This document shows, one piece after another, positions 1-7,925 of a DNA stretch of 50,338 nt. This stretch comes from an uncultured Brachyspira sp. Lineage in GTDB: Bacteria > Spirochaetota > Brachyspiria > Brachyspirales > Brachyspiraceae. The notes beneath the pieces were generated by a model that did not search any database, was not told the origin of the DNA, and was given only the letters and a program-made list of their open reading frames with translations. The stretch spans positions 1 to 50,338 of the forward strand of contig NZ_CALXRM010000018.1 in NCBI RefSeq assembly GCF_944390845.1, written 5' to 3'. Both the position numbers and the translations under genes were made by a program. How positions within the stretch are numbered: the stretch's first letter is position 1; the number at the start of each line of letters is the position of its first letter.

Positions 1-56
1 AAGTTGAAAAACAATTAGAAATTATATATAATTTAGCACAAAAGGAGCTTTTTTAG
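1..56 (+). CDS. C-terminal tail of an upstream gene (partial)
   Basis: An open frame starts at base 3 and runs to a TAG at 54-56, giving the peptide VEKQLEIIYNLAQKELF. The residue mix looks like a genuine helical C-terminus, but the fragment is too short to name a family. It lies in front of a methylase remnant and may be part of the same decayed accessory region. Its start is outside the window. Confidence 0.35.
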   Translation, partial: VEKQLEIIYNLAQKELF

Positions 57-64
57 TTATCTAG

Positions 65-217
65 GACAGCCCCTTAATTTTAAGATATAGATTATCTTTA
101 CAAATGGTTATTCTGTTTAATTGCAGTATTCATGAAGTGAGGAAATCTTTTGATAAGATTGTGTATTCTTTATACAATTTGGCCGATGATGAAGTGAGGG
201 TTATAGAAGGTTATTAA
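65..217 (+). pseudogene. Remnant of a restriction-modification methylase C-terminus
   Basis: The frame is open from 65 to the TAA at 215-217. From about 128 it reads IHEVRKSFDKIVYSLYNLAD followed by DEVRVIEGY. The pattern of a D-(K/R)-I/L-V-Y-x-LY-x-L-(T/A)-(D/E)-(D/E)-E-x-x-(V/I)-(V/I)-E-G ending is typical of the extreme C-terminus of Eco57I/type IIG-like DNA methyltransferase-restriction enzymes. No methylase catalytic motif is present and there is no room for one, so this is a stump of a deleted gene. The resemblance is from memory of the family and was not searched. Confidence 0.45.
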
Positions 218-285
218 AAAGGAACTATAAGATGTTTAAATAAAATTATTACATTATTATAATTTATATAAATTACAAAGGAGTT

Positions 286-564
286 ATGATGATTACAGTA
301 TATAATAAAATAGGAACTTCAAATGAAAATCCACCAAGTGGTTATAATACTTGGAAAGAGTATTGGGAAGATAAAAAAGAAAGAAAATTTCAAAAGTGCT
401 CTAATTTAGCATGTAATAATGATGCTGAGGTTGGAGCTCATGTTTATCCTAATTATTCTCATGATACGATATATATAGTACCTTTATGTAAAGAATGCAA
501 TTATATTTATAATCAATCGCCTATGAATGTGGAACAAATAGATTTGCTTAGACTTAATCAGTAA
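286..564 (+). CDS. Small HNH-like zinc-binding protein
   Basis: A 92-residue protein preceded by AAAGGAG at 277-283; the second ATG (289) has better spacing than the first (286). Cysteines are arranged as CSNLAC near residues 38-43 and CKEC near 69-72, with AEVGAHV between them and the string YIVPLCKECN. That combination (CxxxxC, a central H, then LCxxCN) resembles the zinc-ribbon half of HNH endonucleases and of small HNH-like accessory proteins. It stands alone between remnants of a methylase and a DUF2971 gene, which suggests accessory or mobile origin. Nuclease activity is not shown: the classical HNH His-Asn-His triad cannot be fully placed. It could be a zinc-binding protein without catalysis. 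Confidence 0.55.
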   Translation: MMITVYNKIGTSNENPPSGYNTWKEYWEDKKERKFQKCSNLACNNDAEVGAHVYPNYSHDTIYIVPLCKECNYIYNQSPMNVEQIDLLRLNQ

Positions 565-615
565 ATTATTGCTATATGATTAAATTATTTATATATTAAT
601 TCTTTTTATTGATAA

Positions 616-876
616 AACTATTTATTTTATTTAAAATACAAAGATTGGAAATATGAATATGAATATAGGATTATTGCTGATACTAAAGAAGAGTATATTT
701 ATTTACCAATTAAGGCTATTTATTTTGGTATGAATGCTGAAGATGAAAATATTGCACTAATTGCAAGTATTTTGAAAAGTAAATATGGTATAAGAATACC
801 ATTATATAAAATGAAGCCTAGAGAAAGTAATTTATATAATTTAGATTATACTGATATAAGTAGAGAATTTTATTAA
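616..876 (+). pseudogene. Truncated DUF2971-type gene (C-terminal part)
   Basis: The frame is open from 616 to TAA at 874-876, with no plausible start codon in the first half. It translates as YLKYKDWKYEYEYRIIADTK, then an acidic and hydrophobic tail ending SREFY. The KDW.YE.EYRII motif is the hallmark of the C-terminal part of DUF2971 proteins, which are often found in defence or accessory islands. About two thirds of the expected protein is missing upstream, where a stop at 613-615 blocks the frame. I call it a 5'-deleted pseudogene. Confidence 0.55.
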
Positions 877-974
877 ATTATGTTCTTATTATTTTTATAA
901 TTTTTTGTTTGTTGGGTAGTCATCTGCATACTTTATAGTACTTACTTCTGTCGTATATAGATGTCTATCCTTAA

Positions 975-1021
975 TGGGTTGCAGTGCTGTGCGGGAAGCC
1001 CGCACGAAGTGTACCCGCAAC
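975..1021. repeat. GC-rich nested hairpin downstream of the HD gene
   Basis: A perfect 7-bp stem GTGCGGG/CCCGCAC (989-995 and 999-1005) with a 3-base loop sits inside a wider pair GTTGC (979-983) and GCAAC (1017-1021). The patch is far more GC-rich than its surroundings. It resembles the GC-rich mini-palindromes found inside the large dispersed repeats of this window. It lies 3' of the minus-strand HD gene but has no U tract, so it is not an ordinary terminator. The rest of 877-1044 shows nothing recognisable. Confidence 0.5.
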
Positions 1022-1044
1022 GAAGTAAGGGTATAGGCGAATAC

Positions 1045-1662
1045 TTAGAAAATATTGTCTTTTATGTTCGGAAGTAAATTGTAAATTGAAGTTCCTATAA
1101 CACTTTCAAAATATGCTTTTATTTCAAATACCCTTTTCCACCTCAATGCACTTTGCGGAAATGTTCCGTATCTTAAGGCAACATCTATAAATCTTTTTTC
1201 GAGCAAACAAAATCCGGAAGGCAATGCAAGACTGTCGCATAATTGAATAAGTAAATCATAATCATCATATACAGCATTGGTAACGAAATTTTTTATGAAG
1301 TTGAAATCTTCTTCAGGCATATCAAATTTTCCTATTGCAGTATTTACATCTGGTATCATAAAGGCATGAGTTATGCATATTTGAGCCATTTTCTCCCAGC
1401 CGTAATTAATGCAGTATTTGTATCCATCTATCAAATGCCTTTCTACACTTATACCAGTGTATCTTCCTATATCATGTAAAAGTCCGAATATGTAGGAATT
1501 GTCTTCATCTAATTTTTTATTTGTTGATTTTTTATTGTATTCAGAAGCTATTATCCTTGCAGCTTTGGCAACATATCTTGAATGTTCAGCCCAAGGAGTA
1601 GGGTTTGATTTGTATGCTTTGTTTAATTCGTATTCGGCTCTTTCTAAATCTAATATTTCCAT
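1045..1662 (-). CDS. HD-domain phosphohydrolase
   Basis: A 205-residue protein of the HD superfamily of metal-dependent phosphohydrolases. The first metal-binding His is in WAEHSRYVA (about residue 27) and the HD doublet is in GLLHDIGR (63-64), followed by ITHAF near 118 as a likely downstream His ligand. The size fits small stand-alone HD proteins that hydrolyse nucleotide or other phosphate monoesters; the true substrate cannot be told. The protein is probably cytoplasmic, with no signal or membrane segment. It is monocistronic, facing away from the lipoprotein at 1784, and its 3' side ends in a GC-rich hairpin. Confidence 0.8.
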   Translation of the reverse strand: MEILDLERAEYELNKAYKSNPTPWAEHSRYVAKAARIIASEYNKKSTNKKLDEDNSYIFGLLHDIGRYTGISVERHLIDGYKYCINYGWEKMAQICITHAFMIPDVNTAIGKFDMPEEDFNFIKNFVTNAVYDDYDLLIQLCDSLALPSGFCLLEKRFIDVALRYGTFPQSALRWKRVFEIKAYFESVIGTSIYNLLPNIKDNIF

Positions 1663-1783
1663 AATTATTTCCTATTTATATTAATTATAATAATACAACT
1701 TTTTTATGAAAAATAAATATTTATTGGGAACTTTTATTATAATTTTTCGTCTAATAAAGCAAATAAAACAATGGATAACTACT

Positions 1784-2047
1784 ATGTTAAAAAAACTTAC
1801 TTTTATAATTTCTTCTATATTATCACTTTTTTTATTGAGTTCATGTTCTCCGGCATTTGACAGAATGTTTCATATGCCCCCAGCTCACCCACATGCAAGG
1901 AATTATTTTGATTTTCCAATGTTGTTTGGACCTCATTTTGGTATTCATGGCATACTTAGCATTATTATCAAAGTATTAATAATTATTGCATTAGTTTTCC
2001 TAGTAAAAATGCTATATAATAAAGATAAAAATAATAAAAAAGAATAG
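1784..2047 (+). CDS. Small lipoprotein with a C-terminal membrane segment
   Basis: An 87-residue protein starting MLKKLTFIISS. A lipobox LLSSC (Cys about residue 21) ends a hydrophobic signal, so it should be exported and lipidated. A His/Pro-rich stretch (HMPPAHPHARNY) follows, and near residues 55-78 a hydrophobic segment (IIIKVLIIIALVFLV) precedes a lysine-rich tail. An in-frame ATG at 1706 would add 26 residues ahead of the signal; I prefer 1784 because it gives a normal lipoprotein signal, although neither start has a clear ribosome binding site. It lies about 95 bp ahead of the broken RND pump, so a link is possible but unproven. No family recognised. Confidence 0.5.
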   Translation: MLKKLTFIISSILSLFLLSSCSPAFDRMFHMPPAHPHARNYFDFPMLFGPHFGIHGILSIIIKVLIIIALVFLVKMLYNKDKNNKKE

Positions 2048-2141
2048 TTTTTGTTGTTTTTTTCTTAATAAATGCTATTGAATATTTTTTAGAATTTAAT
2101 ATCATATTTGCGAAATATTTTTATGATTTAAATTTATAAAA

Positions 2142-5100
2142 ATGAAAAAATTTATTACTGTCATAGTAAGCAGACCGACAACAGTATTTGTTACACTCGT
2201 ATCCATGTTCATAATTGGATTTATAAGTATTTCAAGATTTAATATAAATTATTTGCCTGATATGGAAGTACCTATTATCAGCATAAAAACAACTTATGAG
2301 AATGCTGGACCAGAAGAAGTTGAGAAATCGGTTACCAGAATAGTAGAAAGTGCTGTATCTTCTGTTAATAATGTAAAAAACATTAAGTCAAAATCAAAAG
2401 AGTCTGAATCTAATGTTGAAATAGAATTTAATTGGGGCACAGATTTACAAACCGCAGCCGATGATATAAGGGAAGCTATAGATATGATCAGATCATCTTT
2501 ACCAGATGAGGCAGAAAACCCTAATATATCAAAATTTTCAAGTGATGCTACACCTATAATGAATATAGCTTTTTTTTGGTACGGATAATTTATCTTCTTT
2601 GTATGATTTAGTGGATAGTCAAATACTTACAAGATTAGAACAAGTTGACGGAGTTGCCCAAACAGAAATAAGGGGCGGATTAAAAAAAATTATTTGTGTT
2701 GATATAGATTTAAATAGACTTAATGCTTATTCCATAAATATTAATGATATAGTTCGTACTTTGGCTTTAGAAAATCAGAATATTGCAGGCGGCGAAACTT
2801 ATGAAGGAGTATACAAATATAATATAAGAACTACAGGAGAGTTCAGAGAGGTAGAAGATATTGAAGATGTAGTTATAGCTTTAAGAGATAGAATTTATCC
2901 TTTGAGAGTAAGAGATATAGCTTATGTTCATGAAGATTATGAAGATGATTCAGAAATAGTTCGTATAAATGGAAGCAAGGCATTAACTGTCGCTATAACT
3001 AAAGAATCAGGAGGCAATATCATACAAATATCAAGAGATATACAGAAAAGACTTGATAGTATTAATTTGCCTGCTGGTGTTTATTATCAAATATTATTTA
3101 ACAGTTCAGATACAATAAATAATTCTATACGCAATGTATTAAATACAGTTTGGCAGGGTGCTTTATTTGCTGTTATAGTTCTTATGTTTTATTTATGGGA
3201 TATAAAAAGCGTATTTATTATAAGTGTTTCCATACCTATATCAGTTATAAGTACTTTTATATTAATGTATTTCTTTGATATAACAATAAATGTAATATCG
3301 CTTTCAGGTTTGGTTCTAGGTGTTGGAATGATGTTTGACAATTCTATAGTTGTTCTAGAAAATATTTTTTATTATAATAATTATTATTCAAAATATAATT
3401 ATGACAAAAAAACTACTAGAATAAATAATTTAAAATCATCTATTTTAGGTACAAGTGAAGTATCTATTGCTATAACAGCTTCTACTTTAACAAGCGTATG
3501 CGTATTCCTGCCATTTCTTTTTGTTCAAGGACAAATGGGGCAGATGTTTAGTGATTTATGTATGACTGTTTCTATTTCATTAATCACTTCACTATTTGTA
3601 GCTTTAACTATAGTTCCTTTGTTAGCTTCAAGATTAAGAAAATTAAATAATCAAAGCAAATTGAATTTGATATTAAATAAATTATCTGATTTTTTTAATA
3701 AGAATTTGCATAGTAAAATAGAACAATTTTATTTAGCTGCACTTTATATAGTGATAAGAAATAAAAAGAAATCATTTGCTTTAATAGGCTTATCATTAAG
3801 CATATCATTATTTTTATTATTAACTAATATAGGAAAAGAAGGATATCCAGTATCCGATGAAGGAACAATTATTTCAAGATTAAGACTTCCAGTAGGTGCC
3901 AGAGTAGAATTTACAGATATGTTTATGAAATCTATGGAGCATTATATAGAAGATGCTGTTGGAAACAATATGGAATATTATGAAACAAGAGTTAGAACAG
4001 GGAGAAATGAGCATCATGGAGAGGTTAGGGTAAAATTAGTTGATAGAGAATTAGGAAGAAAATTAGATATAAGTTATTATATAGAGATGATTAGAAACAG
4101 AGTTAATGGTTATCCAGGACGTATAGAACTTAATTCTGAGAATGTTGCTTTAGGTAAGCCTAAGGATTATAGTGCTATAGTTATAGAACTTGTGGGTGAA
4201 GATTTGGAAAGAGGTTATGATGTGGCAAGTAATATTATAGCCGCTGCATCTAAAGTTGATGGGGTGAGAAATGTTTTAGTAAAAGAAGATGATTCGAATC
4301 ATGAACTTATTTTTGATATTAATAGAGATTTAGTTTCCAAAATGGGTATAAATATTAACACCATTGCTAATATTATAAGAACATCTTTCAGCGGTACTAC
4401 AGCCAGCAAAATGACTTTAAATAATTCTATATATGTAGACACTGATATTATAGTTCGTTTAGAAGATATAAACAGAGATACTATTTCAACTATTCAAAAG
4501 ATGATGATACCAACTTCAAATGGTATAGTGCCTATTTCTTCTGTTGTTAATATTCATAAAGCTACAGGTCCGACAGAGATAAATAGAAAAAATGATAAAA
4601 GAATAATAGAAATAAGTGCAAGTTCTTTTGGAAGACCTATAAATGAAATTATTAATGATATTAGAAAAGAGCTTAACAATATATATACCTAGCGGGTTTT
4701 CTGTAAATTTTTCAGGTGATTATGAGGATATGCAGGAAGCATTTATGCAATTGATTATTTCTTTAATAATGGCTTTAGTATTTGTATATGCTATTATAGC
4801 AGGACAATTTGAATCTTATATTACGCCTTTTGTAATATCTTTAGCAGTTCCATTTGCATTATTTGGAGCATTAGTATTTTTATATTTAGGAAAGCAAACT
4901 TTAAATGTTTATAGCGGTATAGGAATAATAATGCTTGTTGGTATAGTTGTTAATAATGGCATAGTATTGATTGATTATATGAATAGGGTAGTTATTGAGA
5001 AAAAAATAAGCTGGGACAATGCAGCTTTAGAATCTTGTAAGAGAAGATTAAGACCTGTACTTATGACATCATTAACTACTATATTAGGTTTGCTTCCTAT

Positions 5101-5257
5101 GATATTTGAAGTTGGTAATGGAAGTGAAATGTACAGACCTTTAGCTATAGCTGTATGCGGAGGTTTAATATTTTCTACTATGTTTACATTGATAATAATA
5201 CCTTCGGTTTATTCTAGTTTTAGAAATAGATTTAATATAAAAATACGTGAAGATTAA
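2142..5257 (+). pseudogene. RND-family efflux pump gene with two frameshifts
   Basis: Read through its three frames this is one protein of about 1,035 residues, the normal length for inner-membrane RND (AcrB/MexB-like) proton-driven exporters. The N-terminus MKKFITVIVSRPTTVFV carries TM1 and leads into the periplasmic pore domain; GVGMMFDNSIVVLENIF is the TM4 proton-relay region; the C-terminal part holds the last TM helices (VGIVVNNGIVLIDYMNR). Frame 1 stops at 2588 just after a run of eight T (2570-2577): removing one T restores AFFGTDNLSSLYDLV. Frame 2 stops at 4692 just after (TA)4 (4680-4687): adding one TA restores NNIYIPSGFSVNFSGDY. No periplasmic adaptor or outer-membrane channel gene is adjacent. 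It may be a decayed gene, a phase-variable gene, or contain sequencing errors. Confidence 0.8.
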
Positions 5258-5277
5258 TATAGTTTTAATTACATTTG

Positions 5278-5586
5278 CCCGCCCTTTAGGTTTATTAATG
5301 CTATTCTGTTATTTTTGTATTCTTTTTTCTTTTCTATTTTAACCGTTATTTTAGCTGCCCGCCCAGGATTTTTTTAATTTATGGTGTATTAACCGCACGC
5401 AGAATAAGCTAAAAAATATATATTTGTTTGTAATTCGAATTTTTATTATATTATAAATTTAGTTCACCGTGCGTTAAATGCATTAAAAATCTAATCAGCA
5501 CTTGGGTGGGTGCTGAAATTTCTGATTAAGTTATTAAGATAATTAATATTAAAATTAAAAAATAGTAATAAGGAATAAAGGGCGGG
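5278..5586. repeat. 309-bp element with perfect 11-bp inverted ends
   Basis: The ends are CCCGCCCTTTA (5278-5288) and TAAAGGGCGGG (5576-5586), a perfect 11-bp inverted repeat. The interior has another CCCGCCC (about 5358), the pair CCGCACGC / ACCGTGCG around 5393 and 5466, and a hairpin TCAGCAC/GTGCTGA at 5495-5516. No coding frame is present. It fills the gap between the RND gene and the Pgm terminator. It differs in sequence from the TATAC-ended repeats elsewhere in the window and may be a second small repeat family. Confidence 0.45.
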
Positions 5587-5604
5587 ATTTAGAATAAATC
5601 TTTA

Positions 5605-5646
5605 AATATCAAAAAGCCCCATTAAAATAATGAGGCTTTTGATATT
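5605..5646 (-). terminator. Rho-independent terminator of the phosphoglucomutase gene
   Basis: A long stem AATATCAAAA-GCC(C/T)CATT with a short AT loop. On the minus strand it reads GCCTCATTATTTTAATGGGG then CTTTTT. It lies 28 bp after the stop of the minus-strand gene at 5674. It is nearly symmetric and could also stop plus-strand transcription from the RND side. Confidence 0.8.
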
Positions 5647-5673
5647 TATTAATTATATAAATAAATTATTATT

Positions 5674-7365
5674 TTATTCTTTAATAAACTTTTTGAAATT
5701 AGCTACTTTTTCTTTAGCAACTGCAAGTCTCTTATCTTTGCTTTCTTTTACACAAACTTCAAAATAGAATTTGATTTTTGGCTCAGTACCAGAAGGTCTG
5801 ATAGTAATTTTTGTTTTATCAGCAAGTATGTACTGAAGAACATTAGATTTAGGTAAAGTAATATCATTTATTTTTTTACCAGTATTATCATAAACTTCTT
5901 TTTTCTCATAATCGCTTATGCTTACAACTTCAACACCAGAAATTTCTTTAGGTAAATTGTTTCTGTAGTAAGTCATTAAATCAGCTATAGCTTTAGCACC
6001 ATCAGCACCTTTTTTAGTTATAGAAATAGTTTCTTCATAGAAATAGCCATATTTTTCATAAATGCTTTCTAAGTAATCAGCTAAAGTCATATTGTTTTCT
6101 TTACAATAAGCAAGTACTTCAGCTAGCATTAAACAAGAACTAACGCCGTCTTTATCGCGTACATTAGAGTTGATACAATATCCGAAACTTTCTTCAAATC
6201 CAAATAAATATGTTCCTTCTTTATCTCTTTCTATAACATCAGCAATCCATTTGAATCCAGTAAGAACATCATAAAGTTTTACATTATTAGCATCAGCAAT
6301 AGCTCTTGCAAGTTCAGTAGTAACTATAGTTTTTACTATATATGGATTTTTAACATTCTTTTTATTTGTAATGAGATAATAAGCCATAATAGAACCGATT
6401 TGGTTTCCAGTAAGGTACATATAAGAACCATCTTTAGTAAGTAAAGCACAGCCCATTCTGTCGCAGTCAGGGTCAGTACCCATAACAAGTTCAGCACCTA
6501 TTTCTTTAGCTTTATCAACAGCAATTTTTAATGCTTCAGGATTCTCTGGGTTAGGTGATTCAACAGTAGGGAAGTTTCCGTTAGGCGGCTGAGCTCCTTC
6601 CATAGTTGTTAAATTAGTGAATCCTGCTTTTCTTAAAGCCATAGGAACCATTTTGTATCCGGAACCGTGAATAGGAGTATAAACTATTTTTATATCATGA
6701 TGTTTTTTGATGATATCAGGGTTAACTAAATATCCCATTAAATCATTCATATATTTATCTTCAATATCTTTTCCTATAAAAGTAACTTTTGAAGCATCTC
6801 CCATTTTTACTTCTTCAGGTTTTACTTTCAATACTTCTTCTATTATGTTTTTGTCATGAGGAGGAATAACTTGAGCACCGTCAGTCCAATAAACTTTATA
6901 ACCATTATATTCTTTAGGGTTATGGCTAGCAGTAACAACTATTCCTGCAATACAGCCTAAACTTCTAACAGCATAAGAAAGAAGTGAAATAGGGTGAATA
7001 TCATCATATAAATAAACACTTATACCATTTGAAGAAAGTATTTCAGCAGCAGCTTTAGAAAATACATCAGAATTATTTCTTGAATCATATCCTATAGCAA
7101 CTTTATAATCACTTCCGCCTTGTTTTAATATATAGTTAGCTAAACCTTGAGTAGCAACACCAACAGTATATTTATTCATTCTATTAGTACCAACACCCAT
7201 TATACCTCTAAGTCCGCCAGTACCAAATTCTAAATCTCTATAGAATGCATCTATTAACTCTTTTTCATTACCTGCATCTAATAATGCTCTAATCTCTTTT
7301 TTGGTTTCTTCATCATAAGAACCATTTAACCAAGAATCAATTCTTGCTTTTACCTCTTGTTCCAT
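5674..7365 (-). CDS. pgm: Phosphoglucomutase / phosphomannomutase
   Basis: A 563-residue member of the alpha-D-phosphohexomutase family, close in length to the bacterial PgcA-type phosphoglucomutases. It interconverts glucose-6-phosphate and glucose-1-phosphate in the cytoplasm. Motifs are all intact: GTGGLRG near the N-terminus, the phosphoserine loop TASHNP (145-150, Ser147), the Mg site DPDCD (298-302), the sugar-specificity loop GFEESFGY and the phosphate-binding loop RPSGTEPK near the C-terminus. AGAGGTG precedes the ATG. With the GH57 branching enzyme next to it on the same strand it suggests local glycogen metabolism, though a repeat element and a terminator separate the two genes. Mannose specificity cannot be excluded. 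Confidence 0.92.
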   Translation of the reverse strand: MEQEVKARIDSWLNGSYDEETKKEIRALLDAGNEKELIDAFYRDLEFGTGGLRGIMGVGTNRMNKYTVGVATQGLANYILKQGGSDYKVAIGYDSRNNSDVFSKAAAEILSSNGISVYLYDDIHPISLLSYAVRSLGCIAGIVVTASHNPKEYNGYKVYWTDGAQVIPPHDKNIIEEVLKVKPEEVKMGDASKVTFIGKDIEDKYMNDLMGYLVNPDIIKKHHDIKIVYTPIHGSGYKMVPMALRKAGFTNLTTMEGAQPPNGNFPTVESPNPENPEALKIAVDKAKEIGAELVMGTDPDCDRMGCALLTKDGSYMYLTGNQIGSIMAYYLITNKKNVKNPYIVKTIVTTELARAIADANNVKLYDVLTGFKWIADVIERDKEGTYLFGFEESFGYCINSNVRDKDGVSSCLMLAEVLAYCKENNMTLADYLESIYEKYGYFYEETISITKKGADGAKAIADLMTYYRNNLPKEISGVEVVSISDYEKKEVYDNTGKKINDITLPKSNVLQYILADKTKITIRPSGTEPKIKFYFEVCVKESKDKRLAVAKEKVANFKKFIKE

Positions 7366-7527
7366 TATACACCTCTAAATATTTATTTTTTATTTTAAAA
7401 AAATTTTTATATATAAATTATAGTATACAAAAAATATATAATCAAGTAAAATCTTATTTTATACTAAAAATATAAAACTGTTTTTTATAAAACATAATTA
7501 ATTGTAATTCGTCAATATTGGATAATA

Positions 7528-7852
7528 TATACTGAAAATTTTTAAGTTTGTCAACTGATGCACTTTATATAGAATTATCAACTTTTTTGCCGCACAAAAA
7601 AGTAGCTATATCCTCAACAAGCTCGGATACGCTTCGCGAAAACGCAATTGCTAGAACTTTATATTTGAAAAATATTCATTAAATATGGAATATAACCTAA
7701 ATTTAGACTAAAAATGCAGTCTTTTTGGTTCTTTGTGCCAATACCACAGGCACTCCCTACGGTCGCAAAAGAACTGGGGTGCGGGGCAAAGCCCTGCAGA
7801 TATTTAAAATTCAAAAAAATTATTTCTGACAAAATGTAGTTGTTTAGGTATA
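7528..7852 (+). repeat. TATAC-ended modular repeat, copy A
   Basis: Left end TATACTGAAAATTTTTAAG (7528) and right end TTGTTTAGGTATA (finishing about 7852). The left stem ACTTTTTT/AAAAAAGT encloses GCCGCAC (7579-7604). The TATCCTC..GGATA/GCTTCGCGAA module follows at about 7610-7640. The central stem is GTTCTTT (7728-7734) with AAAGAAC (7768-7774), enclosing the module GGCACTCCCTACGGTCGC. The copy fills the 560-bp gap between pgm and the GH57 terminator. The remaining part (7366-7527) is AT-rich and holds the pgm promoter region. Confidence 0.85.
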
Positions 7853-7868
7853 AATACTTGATATAAAA

Positions 7869-7902
7869 AAGAGTATGCATATTTTGTAATATACATACTC
7901 TT
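7869..7902 (-). terminator. Terminator of the GH57 gene
   Basis: Stem AAGAGTATG / CATACTCTT with an AT loop, followed on the minus strand by TTTTTTATAT. It lies 24 bp beyond the stop of the gene at 7926. Confidence 0.75.
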
Positions 7903-7925
7903 GAATAAATTTCTTAATTAATTAT

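Noticed and set aside
7659-7880. 73-codon minus-strand frame inside repeat copy A
   Set aside because: It is produced by the repeat: similar peptides (FATVGSACG, YLNNYILSE) appear in copies F and G wherever the same modules occur, with no conserved length or ribosome binding site.
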